A stretch of DNA of 47,051 bases, from NCBI GenBank assembly GCA_028292825.1, contig JAQGLO010000105.1, positions 1 through 47,051 on the forward strand, in the 5' to 3' direction. This document shows, piece after piece, positions 1 to 8,127 of this stretch (positions are counted from its first letter, which is position 1; each line of letters opens with the position of its first letter). This stretch comes from Alphaproteobacteria bacterium. GTDB taxonomy: Bacteria > Pseudomonadota > Alphaproteobacteria > Micropepsales > Micropepsaceae. Made by a program: the position numbers and the translations under genes. The notes beneath the pieces were generated by a model that did not search any database, was not told the DNA's origin, and saw nothing but the letters and a program-made list of their open reading frames with translations.

Positions 1-73
1 GCCGCCAGTTAGCATGGGCGGTAACGGCGACGCAATAATGACGGAGAAGCCAAGCTGTCGCGGGGGAAAAAGC
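1..73. other. window edge, no supported gene
   Basis: This short stretch lies downstream of the minus-strand lepB gene. In many Alphaproteobacteria lepB is followed by rnc (RNase III). A minus-strand ATG at 15-13 would begin M-L-T-G-G, but no ribosome binding site precedes it and only five codons are visible, so I do not call a gene. Confidence 0.3.
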
Positions 74-817
74 CTAGATTGGCCTGAGGAACCGCGACAG
101 CCGGACTTTGCCGATCAGGTCGGCCACCGAGTGCAGGTTCAGATAGTCGTAGGACCCCAGCATCAGGTCCGCCCGGGCCATCAGGTTCTCCACCGGCACA
201 AAGCCGACGCCGCCATCTTCGGCCGCCACCCGGCTGTCCAGCGAGTTGTCGCGATTGTCGCCCATCATGAACAGGTGTCCGGCCGGCACGGTGAATTCCG
301 CGGTGTCGTCCAGGAGGCCGTCCCAGCGGGTCTTGAACACCGTGTGGCGGACGCCGCCGGGCAGGGTCTCGGTAAAGCGGCCGATCGGGATGTGGCGGCC
401 ATGGGCGTCTTCCACCTTGCCGGTGCCGTCGGCTTCCAGCTTGACCTGCTGGCCGTTGATCACCAGCCGCCCGGCCACCATCTGGACGCGGTCGCCCGGC
501 AGGCCGATCACCCGCTTGACCAGGGTCTCGCTGGGATCGCGGGGCAGGCGGAAGATCACCACATCGCCGCGCTTGGGCATGCGGCCGAACAGGCGGTTCC
601 GGGACGCGGGCGCCAGTCCGTGCGGCACCGACCAACGGCTATAGCCATAGGCGAATTTGGTCCCCAGCATGACGTCGCCGATCTGCAGGGTGGGCTCCAT
701 GGAGCCGGACGGAACATAGAAAGGCTGGGCGATTGCGGTGGTCGCGCAGAAGACCATCGCCACCACCATCACCGGTTCGGCCAGCCATTTCATTGCATTA
801 CGGAGGTTCTGGTTCAT
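74..817 (-). CDS. lepB: signal peptidase I
   Basis: Type I signal peptidase (family S26, 247 aa), which removes signal peptides from Sec- and Tat-exported proteins at the periplasmic face of the inner membrane. One N-terminal transmembrane segment covers about residues 12-31. It is followed by the nucleophile box PSGSMEPTL with catalytic Ser39. The general-base Lys101 lies in LVKRVIGLPGD, and the late conserved box GDNRDNSLDSR is present. Length is normal for an alphaproteobacterial enzyme. It is divergent from the queD-like gene across about 98 bp. The many exported proteins in this window would be its substrates. Confidence 0.95.
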   Translation of the reverse strand: MNQNLRNAMKWLAEPVMVVAMVFCATTAIAQPFYVPSGSMEPTLQIGDVMLGTKFAYGYSRWSVPHGLAPASRNRLFGRMPKRGDVVIFRLPRDPSETLVKRVIGLPGDRVQMVAGRLVINGQQVKLEADGTGKVEDAHGRHIPIGRFTETLPGGVRHTVFKTRWDGLLDDTAEFTVPAGHLFMMGDNRDNSLDSRVAAEDGGVGFVPVENLMARADLMLGSYDYLNLHSVADLIGKVRLSRFLRPI

Positions 818-915
818 CCGCCCATCTTGGACCCCCGGGACAGGGTTTCAATAGTTTTCGCGGCAATGTTGGCCTTGGCCTTGACCAAAAGCGGGCGAGG
901 CCCGATATCCGGCCC

Positions 916-1266
916 ATGATCGAACTGTCCCAGGAATTCACCTTTGACGCCGCCCATTACCTGGACGGGGCCCCGGAATATCGCCGGATGCACGGGCATT
1001 CCTTCTATGCCGAGGTGACCCTGCGCGGCGAGCCCGATGCGGCCACCGGCCTGCTGCGCGATTTCGGCGAGGTCGATGCCGTGCTGAAGACCATCCGCGA
1101 AAGCCTGGATCATCGCCTGCTCAACGAGGTGGAAGGCCTGGGCGCGCCGACGCTGGAGAATCTGGCGAAGTTCATCTTCGTGCGCGCCAGGGCGATCTTG
1201 CCGGAAGTGGCGCGCGTCAAGCTGCGCCGTCCGTCCTATGGCCAGACCTGCGTGTACGAAGCCTGA
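916..1266 (+). CDS. QueD/6-pyruvoyl-tetrahydropterin synthase family protein lacking the catalytic Cys
   Basis: A 116-aa protein of the PTPS/QueD (T-fold) family. It sits 1 bp before queF, which points to queuosine precursor synthesis. QueD makes 6-carboxytetrahydropterin from dihydroneopterin triphosphate. The Zn-binding histidines are recognisable in FTFDAAH and in MHGHSF, and the LDH motif of the catalytic relay is present (SLDHRLLN). However, the Cys four residues before HGH (CxxxHGH in QueD) is Tyr here (EYRRMHGH), and the usual late Glu near the C terminus is also not seen. It may be a divergent subfamily with altered chemistry. The ATG at 916 is chosen because homology begins immediately after it; an open frame extends upstream without similarity. 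Confidence 0.8.
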   Translation: MIELSQEFTFDAAHYLDGAPEYRRMHGHSFYAEVTLRGEPDAATGLLRDFGEVDAVLKTIRESLDHRLLNEVEGLGAPTLENLAKFIFVRARAILPEVARVKLRRPSYGQTCVYEA

Positions 1267-1267
1267 C

Positions 1268-1720
1268 ATGGCAAAGAAGCTCACCCAGCTTGGCCAGCAT
1301 GTCGCGCAGCCCGCCTCGCCGGACAAGGCAGTGCTGGAAGCGGTGCCCAATCCACATACCGATGTCGATTACCTGATCCGCTTCACCGCGCCGGAATTCA
1401 CCACCTTGTGCCCCATCACCGGCCAGCCCGACTTCGCGCATTTCGTCATCGACTATGTGCCGGGCAAGACCATCGTCGAGTCCAAGTCGCTGAAGCTCTA
1501 TCTCACCAGCTACCGCAATGTCGGCAGCTTCCACGAAGCCACCACCATCGCCATCGCCAAGCGCATCGCTGCGGCGATCAAGCCGAAATATCTGCGCATA
1601 GGCGGCTACTGGTATCCGCGCGGCGGCATTCCGATTGATGTCTTCTACCAGTATGGCAAGGCCCCCTCGGGCGTCTGGCTGCCCGATCCCGGCGTCGCGC
1701 CCTATCGCGGACGCGGCTGA
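1268..1720 (+). CDS. queF: NADPH-dependent 7-cyano-7-deazaguanine reductase, type I
   Basis: QueF (150 aa) reduces the nitrile of preQ0 to the aminomethyl group of preQ1 in queuosine tRNA modification. This is the short unimodular (YkvM-like, type I) form. It carries the thioimide-forming Cys48 and general acid Asp55 in [13 protein letters not shown], and the QueF motif ESKSLKLY (residues 71-78) for NADPH. Substrate-binding residues lie in SFHEATT. The ATG at 1268 follows the queD-like stop by 1 bp, so the two are almost certainly co-transcribed and coupled. No queC or queE is visible in the window. Confidence 0.95.
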   Translation: MAKKLTQLGQHVAQPASPDKAVLEAVPNPHTDVDYLIRFTAPEFTTLCPITGQPDFAHFVIDYVPGKTIVESKSLKLYLTSYRNVGSFHEATTIAIAKRIAAAIKPKYLRIGGYWYPRGGIPIDVFYQYGKAPSGVWLPDPGVAPYRGRG

Positions 1721-1754
1721 ATTGCGCTAATCTCCTGTTTTCGGGGAGGGGTGC

Positions 1755-2078
1755 ATGCGAAGTTTCATTCCGGCGGCGATTTTCCTTTTTCTGATCACGG
1801 GCGCATCCGCCCAGACCGCGGCGCCGGATGCCGCGGACCAGAAGCCGTCGCCCGGCACCGAACACACCACCGTCACCGCCGATGCGCCCGTTGCCCCCAA
1901 GCCGATCAAGATCATCTGCGTGAAGAGCGCCGCCGAAACCGGCAGTCACATGGGCGCGACCAAGGAGTGCCACAGCGAAGCCGAATGGGACATGATCCAC
2001 CATCAGAGCGAACGCACCATGGACAGGTTTCACACCATCCTGAATTCGCAGTCGCCCGACCCGAAAGCCGGCCGGTAA
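1755..2078 (+). CDS. small exported protein with C...TGS...C...EW pattern
   Basis: A 107-aa hypothetical protein. A Sec signal peptide (MRSFIPAAIFLFLITGASA) is followed by a Pro/Ala-rich linker. The conserved-looking core is IICVKSAAETGSHMGATKEC followed by EW. The C-x-TGS-x-C-x-EW spacing recurs, as I recall, in small exported proteins of Alphaproteobacteria. The two Cys could form a disulfide. A GGGGAGGGG purine run lies just before the ATG. Function is unknown. Confidence 0.75.
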   Translation: MRSFIPAAIFLFLITGASAQTAAPDAADQKPSPGTEHTTVTADAPVAPKPIKIICVKSAAETGSHMGATKECHSEAEWDMIHHQSERTMDRFHTILNSQSPDPKAGR

Positions 2079-2087
2079 ACGCCGATC

Positions 2088-2549
2088 CTATCTGACCGGG
2101 CAGGTTTTCATCAGCGCGGCGCGCTGCGCCGCCAGGTCGCCGAAGCTGAAGCTGTCCTCGCCAAGGCCATCGCCTTCGAACGTCACCGCCACATGATGCG
2201 CGCCGGACAGCGCCTTCTGGATGCGCCCGGCGTCATGCAGCGTCACCACATCGGTCTCATCGTCGCCGAAGGCGTCGCCGCCCAGCGTTACCGGCTTTGC
2301 GGAATCGATCGTCAGGGTGAGCCGGGCAGGGCCTTCACCCAGCAGCTTGCGATGCGGTGCGAACATGACGCGAAAGCCGGTTTCGGTATCGCAATAGAGC
2401 ATCATGCGCGCCTTGCCGGCGTCGGCATCGGCCCAGGCTTCCATCATCACGCGGTCGACGAAACGGTCGGTCTGGTGCACCACGGTCCAGTCCTGATGCG
2501 CGGCCTGCGCGGACGCGGTGAGAAGCAAAAGGGCGATCACGGCTTTCAT
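2088..2549 (-). CDS. exported hypothetical protein
   Basis: A 153-aa protein with a short Sec signal peptide (MKAVIALLLLTASAQA) and a mature domain of alternating hydrophobic strands. It has two Cys (YCDTETG and the C-terminal KTCPVR) that could pair in the periplasm. I recognise no family. It starts 20 bp after the ligD stop on the same strand, so it could be read through from the ligD promoter, but nothing else links it to DNA repair. It converges with the small exported protein at 1755-2078, with 9 bp between them. Confidence 0.7.
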   Translation of the reverse strand: MKAVIALLLLTASAQAAHQDWTVVHQTDRFVDRVMMEAWADADAGKARMMLYCDTETGFRVMFAPHRKLLGEGPARLTLTIDSAKPVTLGGDAFGDDETDVVTLHDAGRIQKALSGAHHVAVTFEGDGLGEDSFSFGDLAAQRAALMKTCPVR

Positions 2550-2569
2550 GCCGCGACCATAGCAGCGGA

Positions 2570-5236
2570 CTACTTCCCCGCCAGCTTTTTCAGGACCGGC
2601 AACAAAGGACGCTCACCTTTGTCATAGTCCCGCCATGCCGTGCTTTTGGCGATCAGGGCAGGCACGCTGCGCACCGTGAATTTCTTCGGGTCCAGGCCTT
2701 TCTTGATCTGGCTCCATTCCAGCGGCATGGACACCGTGGCGCCGTCGCGGGCGCGCGGCGACAGCACCGCCACCGCCGTGGCCATGCGGTCGTTGCGCAG
2801 ATAGTCAAGGAAGATTTTTCCGGTGCGCTTGGCCTTGGACATGTTGACCAGGTACTTGTCCGGACTGTCCGCCGCCATGCGGGCGCAGATTTCCCGTGCG
2901 ATGGACTTTGCTTCCTTCCAGCCGATGGTCTTGCCGGCGTCGAAGGGCGTCACCAGGTGCAGGCCCTTGCCGCCGGTCGTTTTGACGAAGGGGATCAGGC
3001 CGATGGCTTCAAGACGGTCCTTCAGTTCCTTCGCCGCCGCGATCACATCGTCGAAGCCCAGGTCGGTGGACGGATCCAGATCGAACACAAAGCGTCCCGG
3101 CACCTCGGGCTTGCCAGGAGCGCAATTCCACGGATGCAGTTCCAGCCCGCCGGATTGCGCGGCCGCGATCAGCGCCTCGACGCGATCGATCTGAAGGTAT
3201 GGCTTGCGGTCACCGGAGACCTTGACCTGCGTGAACAGGTTCGACTGTCCCGCGCCGGCATGGCGCTGGAAGAAATGCTGGTCGCCCTTGATGCCGTCCG
3301 GGGCGCGCACCAGCGAACAGGGGCGGCCCTCAATGTGCGGCATCATCCAGTTGCCGATCTTCTCATAATAGCGCGCGAGTTCCAGTTTGGTAACCGGCAC
3401 ACCGTCACTGGCGTCCGGCCACAGCGCCTTGTCGGGATGGGAGATGGGAATATTCATCACCACCGACGCGCCTGCCTTGGCCGGCGCCATCCTTGCCTTG
3501 ACGGCTTTCGGCTCCGCCAGCGCCTTGTTCTTCTTCGGCGTCTCGGCCTGCACTTCATCCGCAGGCTTGTCGGCACGCAGGCCCTTGAAGGCCGCCTGCC
3601 GCACCATGCCGTCGCCGGTCCAGCCGGCGAATTCGATTTCCGCCACCAGTTCGGGCTTCAGCCAATGCACGCCGGCCTCGCGGCGCGGCGCGCCCTTGCC
3701 GGTAAAAGGCGACTCTTTTGCCGTCATCTCCTTCAGGCGCGGCATCAGGCGTTTCACCTTGTCGGCGGAATAGCCGGTGCCAACCCGCCCGACATGGATC
3801 AGGTGATTGCCGCGATGCACGCCCACCAGCAGCGAGCGGAATTTTCCCGCCGTGGTCGACCAGCCGCCGATCACCACCTCATGCCCGGCGCGGCACTTGG
3901 CCTTGGTCCAGGTATCGCCACGACCCGACTGGTACGGCGCGTCAGCACGCTTGGAGACGATGCCCTCCAGATGCATGCGGCAGGCCGACAGCAATATGGC
4001 GTCGCCCCCGCTGGTGAAATGCTCGACAAAGCGCAGATGGGTGTCGTGCTTTTTCAGCAGCGGCTGCAACCGCGCCTTGCGTTCGATCAGGGGCAGGGCG
4101 CGGAGGTCTTCGCCGTCCGCAAACATCAGGTCGAAGGCGAAGAAGATCAGCGGCTCGGTCTTGCCATCCGACAACGCCGCCTGCAGCGCCGCGAAATCCG
4201 GGGCGCCATTGTGATCCAGGGCGCATATCTCGCCGTCGATGATGCAGTCTGGCAATCTGGCGGCGACCTTGGCGATGGCCCCGAACTTCGCCGTCCAGTC
4301 CAGGCCCTTGCGGGTGAACAATTTCGCCTTGCCGCCTTCTACATGCAGCTGCATGCGATAGCCGTCGAACTTGACCTCATGCACCCAATTGGCGCCGGAC
4401 GGCGGCTGGTCCACCAGCTTGCACAGCTGTGGCTCGACAAAGTGCGGCAGTTTGGAAAGTTTTTTCGCCTGTTTCACTTTGGCTGGCTTGTCATCGGAGC
4501 CGCTGGTATTTTCGCGCACACCTCTTTTATCGCCGACCGGATCGCTGCGCGAGCCCTTGCTTTGCCACACCGCATCCGCCTGGAAGGTCTTGGCCCGCAT
4601 GAAAGGCTTGGGCTTGGCCCCGCTGCCTTTCTCGATCGCCGCCATGGCGCGCCCTGATGCCACGGAGCTGTCTTTCTCCAGCACCTTTTCGCCGCTGCCA
4701 TCCTTGGCGAATTCATCGCGATGCTTGATCAGCAGCCAGTTGTTGCGCTTGGATTTGAACTTGTCGTTGCGCATCAGCACCAGCACCCAACTGCCGTGCA
4801 GCTTCTCGCCGTCCAGCGAGAATTTCAGGTCGCCCTTTTTCAGCATCTTGTCCGGGTCGCCTTCGGGCTCCCAGAAGCCGCGATCCCACAGCATGACGGT
4901 GCCGCCGCCATACTGGCCCTTGGGGATGGTGCCTTCGAAATCGCCATAGTCCAGCGGATGGTCTTCCACCTCCACCGCCAGTCGCTTCTCGGCGGGGTCC
5001 AGCGAGGGCCCGCGCGTCACCGCCCAGGACCGGAAGGTGCCGTTCAGCTCCAGCCGGAAGTCGTAATGCAGCCGGGTGGCGGCATGCTTCTGGATGACAT
5101 AGCGCAGGCGCCTGGATGGCCCTGTTTCGCCCGCCTTGCCGCTGGGCTCGGCGGTCACGGCGAAATCCCGCATGGACTGGTACTTTTCCAGCGCGGCCTT
5201 GGCTATCTTGCGGACGGTCTTCTTGACTGTGGCCAT
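2570..5236 (-). CDS. ligD: NHEJ ATP-dependent DNA ligase D (PE-ligase-polymerase)
   Basis: Multidomain LigD (888 aa) of bacterial non-homologous end joining; it trims, fills and seals double-strand breaks held by Ku. Domain order is: 3'-phosphoesterase at about 41-175 ([16 protein letters not shown]), a Lys/Ser-rich linker at 180-262, ATP-dependent ligase at about 263-560 with nucleophile Lys289 in EVKFDGYR, and a primase-like polymerase at about 595-885 with the metal-binding DLDP motif and GKGLHLVTP. All three catalytic modules look intact and the length is normal for this order. The N terminus is basic ([13 protein letters not shown]). It is divergent from ku, with AGGGAGA as ribosome binding site. 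Confidence 0.96.
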   Translation of the reverse strand: MATVKKTVRKIAKAALEKYQSMRDFAVTAEPSGKAGETGPSRRLRYVIQKHAATRLHYDFRLELNGTFRSWAVTRGPSLDPAEKRLAVEVEDHPLDYGDFEGTIPKGQYGGGTVMLWDRGFWEPEGDPDKMLKKGDLKFSLDGEKLHGSWVLVLMRNDKFKSKRNNWLLIKHRDEFAKDGSGEKVLEKDSSVASGRAMAAIEKGSGAKPKPFMRAKTFQADAVWQSKGSRSDPVGDKRGVRENTSGSDDKPAKVKQAKKLSKLPHFVEPQLCKLVDQPPSGANWVHEVKFDGYRMQLHVEGGKAKLFTRKGLDWTAKFGAIAKVAARLPDCIIDGEICALDHNGAPDFAALQAALSDGKTEPLIFFAFDLMFADGEDLRALPLIERKARLQPLLKKHDTHLRFVEHFTSGGDAILLSACRMHLEGIVSKRADAPYQSGRGDTWTKAKCRAGHEVVIGGWSTTAGKFRSLLVGVHRGNHLIHVGRVGTGYSADKVKRLMPRLKEMTAKESPFTGKGAPRREAGVHWLKPELVAEIEFAGWTGDGMVRQAAFKGLRADKPADEVQAETPKKNKALAEPKAVKARMAPAKAGASVVMNIPISHPDKALWPDASDGVPVTKLELARYYEKIGNWMMPHIEGRPCSLVRAPDGIKGDQHFFQRHAGAGQSNLFTQVKVSGDRKPYLQIDRVEALIAAAQSGGLELHPWNCAPGKPEVPGRFVFDLDPSTDLGFDDVIAAAKELKDRLEAIGLIPFVKTTGGKGLHLVTPFDAGKTIGWKEAKSIAREICARMAADSPDKYLVNMSKAKRTGKIFLDYLRNDRMATAVAVLSPRARDGATVSMPLEWSQIKKGLDPKKFTVRSVPALIAKSTAWRDYDKGERPLLPVLKKLAGK

Positions 5237-5253
5237 GGCAGCGTCTCCCTGGT

Positions 5254-5281
5254 GGAAACAAAGTTCCCGCGGGGCGTTTCC
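5254..5281. promoter_or_regulatory. symmetric EcfG-like promoter shared by ligD and ku
   Basis: The 71-bp ligD-ku gap contains GGAAAC-N16-GTTTCC (5254-5259 and 5276-5281). On the plus strand it reads GGAAA-N16-CGTT. The EcfG/RpoE2/SigT general-stress promoter is GGAAC-N16/17-CGTT, so this is one base off at -35. Because the element is an inverted repeat, the minus strand offers GGAAAC with a -10 of TGTT toward ligD. The ku ATG is 27 bp downstream and the ligD ATG 18 bp away on the other side. It could instead be an operator. Stress-sigma control of NHEJ genes has been reported in rhizobia. Confidence 0.45.
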
Positions 5282-5307
5282 GTTCCGGATTTCAGGGAAA
5301 AACCATC

Positions 5308-6219
5308 ATGGGTGCGAAGAAAAAGACCAAGGCCGTGGCCAAGAAAGCGCCCCGCAAGGCGCCGGCCCGCCGCAAGGCCGCTGCCGTTCAGCACGGCCAT
5401 CACAGCCCCGCCAATTCCAACGAGCCGCATCTGTCCGCCCGCCCCATGTGGCAGGGCCAGCTGCGCCTGTCGCTGGTTTCCTGTCCGGTGGCGCTGTTCA
5501 ACGCCACCAGCCGCTCCAGCGATATTTCCTTCCATCTGCTGAACCCGGAGACCAACAACCGCATCCGCATGATCCCCACCGATCCCGACACCGGCCCGGT
5601 GGAGCGCGCCGACCTGGTCAAGGGCTATGAGATTTCCAAGAACCATTACGTCATCGTGACGCCGGACGAACTGGATGCGGTGAAGCTGGAAACCACCCGC
5701 ACCATCGAGATCGAGCGCTTTGTCGATGAGAAGGAGATCGACCGTCTCTACTGGAACGCGCCCTATTACCTGGTGCCCAACGGCAAGGAAGGCGTGGAAG
5801 CCTATACCGTGATCCGCGAGGCGCTGGCGGAAACCGGCCGCATCGCGCTGGGCCGGGTGGTGATGCACACCCGCGAGCGCCTGGTCGCGCTGGAGCCCAA
5901 GGGCAAGGGCATCATCGTCTATACCCTGCGCATGGCCGACGAGGTGGTGCAGCCCAAGGACGCCTTTGACGATATTCCCGCCGCGCGGCCCAACAAGGAG
6001 ATGATCGACATCGCCCGCCGCATCATCGAGCAGAAGGAGGGCGCCTTTGAGCCGGCCAAGTTCGAGGACCGCTACGAGACGGCGCTGCGCGAACTGATCC
6101 GCCGCAAGGAAAAAGGCGAGAAGCTCGTCACCGCCGAACCGGTGCAGGAAGACAATGTCATCGACCTGATGGCGGCGCTGAAGAACAGCCTCAAGGCGAG
6201 CGGCAAGAAGGCGCGCTAA
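5308..6219 (+). CDS. ku: non-homologous end joining protein Ku
   Basis: Bacterial Ku (303 aa), the homodimeric ring that binds double-strand break ends and recruits LigD. The Ku core starts at about residue 44 (RPMWQGQLRLSLVSCPVALF) and runs to about 270, including YYLVPNG and the RVVMHTRERL strand. The C-terminal arm contains VIDLMAALKNSL before a basic end. Unusually, residues 1-25 form a Lys/Ala/Pro-rich, histone-H1-like tail, whereas bacterial Ku proteins generally carry their basic tail at the C terminus. A candidate ribosome binding site is AGGGAA. It forms a complete two-component NHEJ system with the divergent ligD. Confidence 0.96.
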   Translation: MGAKKKTKAVAKKAPRKAPARRKAAAVQHGHHSPANSNEPHLSARPMWQGQLRLSLVSCPVALFNATSRSSDISFHLLNPETNNRIRMIPTDPDTGPVERADLVKGYEISKNHYVIVTPDELDAVKLETTRTIEIERFVDEKEIDRLYWNAPYYLVPNGKEGVEAYTVIREALAETGRIALGRVVMHTRERLVALEPKGKGIIVYTLRMADEVVQPKDAFDDIPAARPNKEMIDIARRIIEQKEGAFEPAKFEDRYETALRELIRRKEKGEKLVTAEPVQEDNVIDLMAALKNSLKASGKKAR

Positions 6220-6316
6220 ACACCCAGTCTGGAATGTTTCCAGCGTTCGTTTTCTGTCGCAGTTTGTCGCGAATGCTGCCACTGTTTCCCAGAACAAGCG
6301 TCATGCCGGGGGGACA

Positions 6317-6913
6317 TTGGCAGCCGCAGGGGAAGCATTCGGATTCAGCACGGCGCCTGTCCTGCAAGGGGCGGCGGTGTCATGGCACGGCCTGTTCTCG
6401 CAGGCCGAGCTGGACGCGCTGGCGCGCCATTGCGACGCGCTGGTGCTGGAGCAGGCCGGCCTGTCGGGCACCGAGCAGAACCGCATCCGCCAGACCAGGG
6501 TCGCCTGGGTGATGCGCGACGCCGCCACCGAGGCCTTCTATCGCCGCATGGAAGAGGTCGTGCTGGCACTGAATGCGCGCTACTTCCGCTTCGACCTCTC
6601 CCGCCTCGTGACCTTCCAATATGCCGTCTATGACGGCGGCGGGTATTTCGACTGGCACAAGGATTATGGCCGCGCCGCTGGCGAGCCGGGGCAGGAGCCG
6701 CGCAAGCTGACCCTGTCGCTGCAACTGTCCCACGGCAGCGACTATGACGGCTGCGACCTGGAAGTGCGCGGCGGCAACGAGATCGACCGCGCCCCGCGCG
6801 AACGCGGCGCCCTGGTCGCCTTTCCCGCCAATGTGCTGCACCGGGTGACGCCCCTGACAGGCGGGGTCCGCAAGTCGCTGGTGATCTGGGCCGCGGGGCC
6901 GGAATTCCGCTGA
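6317..6913 (+). CDS. 2OG-Fe(II) oxygenase (prolyl 4-hydroxylase-like)
   Basis: A 198-aa Fe(II)/2-oxoglutarate dioxygenase of the P4Hc/PKHD type. The double-stranded beta-helix carries the iron facial triad His114-x-Asp116 (FDWHKDYG) and His175 (NVLHRVTPL), with Arg185 (GGVRKS) to bind 2-oxoglutarate. Substrate is unknown; relatives hydroxylate proteins or small molecules. The start is uncertain. No in-frame ATG covers the domain. TTG at 6317 is preceded at short distance by a G-rich run, and the frame stays open upstream with a CTG at 6254. Confidence 0.85.
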   Translation: MAAAGEAFGFSTAPVLQGAAVSWHGLFSQAELDALARHCDALVLEQAGLSGTEQNRIRQTRVAWVMRDAATEAFYRRMEEVVLALNARYFRFDLSRLVTFQYAVYDGGGYFDWHKDYGRAAGEPGQEPRKLTLSLQLSHGSDYDGCDLEVRGGNEIDRAPRERGALVAFPANVLHRVTPLTGGVRKSLVIWAAGPEFR

Positions 6914-7059
6914 CCGGCCCCGGCAGACGGCCTTGAATTTACAGATTTATTTGCCGCATTAAGCCTGTTTTACGCAGTGCTTGAAGGTTGTTGCCTTGCA
7001 TTTTACTGTTCTGTCCGTGCCGTGCATTTTCGCGGTCAAATGGGCGGGGATTTTTCATC
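6914..7059 (+). promoter_or_regulatory. bactofilin upstream region with CtrA-like TTAA-N7-TTAC
   Basis: This 146-bp gap precedes the first bactofilin. It is AT-rich relative to its surroundings. It contains TTAA at 6959-6962 and TTAC at 6970-6973 separated by seven bases, one mismatch from the CtrA consensus TTAA-N7-TTAA. A loose sigma-70-like TTGAAT at 6933 is also present. CtrA control of a morphogenesis gene would be plausible but is not proven by a degenerate site. Confidence 0.25.
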
Positions 7060-7464
7060 ATGGCTGACATCACACAACAGGATTCCGACGGCACGATCTT
7101 CATCGGCGCCGGCGTTCAGTTCAAAGGCGACATGATCGTGCCGGGCTGCGCCTCGGTCGACGGCAAGTTCGAGGGCGTTCTCAAGGCCAAGAGCCTGATC
7201 GTGGGCCAGTCGGGCCATGTCTCCGGCGAGATCAGCGTGGAGACCGCCGAAGTGCGCGGCACGGTCGGCGACCAGCTGACCGTCCAGTCCAAGCTGGTGG
7301 TGCGCTCCAGCGGCAGCATCTCCGGCTCGGTGAGCTATTCCAAGATCATGGTCGAGGAAGGCGGCGAATTGTCCGGCACCATCAAGAAAATTGCTGCCGC
7401 CGACGATGCCGCCATGCCCGAAGGCCAGGCCAAGGTTGTCCCCATGCAGCGCAGCGCCGAATAA
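7060..7464 (+). CDS. bactofilin A
   Basis: Bactofilin (DUF583/CcmA-like, 134 aa), a bacterial cytoskeletal protein whose right-handed beta-helix polymerises into filaments. The central repeats are clear: IVPGCASVDGKFEG, LIVGQSGHVSGEI, VEEGGELSGTIKK. Each has the hydrophobic/Gly periodicity of the fold, flanked by short disordered ends, as is typical. GGGCGGGGA precedes the ATG at 7060. It is followed after 51 bp by a second, divergent bactofilin, so the pair probably act together in cell shape, stalk or septal peptidoglycan organisation. No M23 peptidase partner lies adjacent. Confidence 0.92.
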   Translation: MADITQQDSDGTIFIGAGVQFKGDMIVPGCASVDGKFEGVLKAKSLIVGQSGHVSGEISVETAEVRGTVGDQLTVQSKLVVRSSGSISGSVSYSKIMVEEGGELSGTIKKIAAADDAAMPEGQAKVVPMQRSAE

Positions 7465-7515
7465 CGCTGGTTCCAGGGCCCGGCTCTTTGGACCGCAACA
7501 GGTGCCGATACCGTG

Positions 7516-8016
7516 ATGTATGACTGTTCGCGCGTCGTGGTGCCGCAACATGAGGACGATGTTGCGCTGTTCGACTGGGAGAATTTCCCGCCCAGCAAGT
7601 TCCAGGGCGCCAAGAGTTCTTTCACCATCATCGATGAATGTACCGGCATCGACGGCAAGCTGATCGCGCGCAATGCCTTCATTCACGGCCAGGTCCAGGG
7701 CCTGGTATTCGCCGAACATGTCACGGTCGAAAAGACCGGCCTGGTCACCGGCGTGATCTTCTGCCGGACCCTGACCATTTTCGGCAAGGTGCAGGCCAAT
7801 ATCGTCTGCGACAGCATCCTGGTGCGCGATGGCGGCAAGCTGTCCTCGTTCCTGAAATACCGCGCCCTCAGGATCGAGCAGGGCGGACAGGTGGCCGGCA
7901 AGTTCGAACGCCGCTGCGTCATCGACCAGCAAGGCCGCCCGCAGAACCAGACCGAAGCGCCCTCGCTCGATTTCCTGCGCAGCACACAGCGCAATTCCGC
8001 CCCGCCAGGACGCTAG
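7516..8016 (+). CDS. second, divergent bactofilin-like protein
   Basis: A 166-aa bactofilin-family protein. The core (about 45-145) has the same beta-helix periodicity as its neighbour: IDGKLIARNAFIHGQVQG, VEKTGLVTGVIF, IEQGGQVAGKF. It differs in a longer acidic/aromatic N terminus (VALFDWENFPPSKF), extra Cys residues and a disordered C-terminal tail. It is probably co-transcribed with bactofilin A. ATG at 7516 is preferred to the overlapping GTG at 7513. Co-polymerisation with, or targeting of, the first bactofilin is inferred only from adjacency. Confidence 0.85.
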   Translation: MYDCSRVVVPQHEDDVALFDWENFPPSKFQGAKSSFTIIDECTGIDGKLIARNAFIHGQVQGLVFAEHVTVEKTGLVTGVIFCRTLTIFGKVQANIVCDSILVRDGGKLSSFLKYRALRIEQGGQVAGKFERRCVIDQQGRPQNQTEAPSLDFLRSTQRNSAPPGR

Positions 8017-8127
8017 CGTCCCGATCGAATGATTTTAAAATAGGTGCCGAACGGCGACGTGTATTCGCCGGGTTTGCGGTATGTCTGTTTTGAAACGGCC
8101 TCTAGGGTGGGAAAGTTGGCGCAGGGC

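Noticed and set aside
2957-4657. 566-codon plus-strand frame inside ligD
   Set aside because: Antisense shadow of an intact three-domain LigD; no recognisable domain or ribosome binding site.
6229-6243. Terminator after ku (CTGGAA-TGT-TTCCAG)
   Set aside because: Only six pairs, AT-rich, and no continuous T-run.
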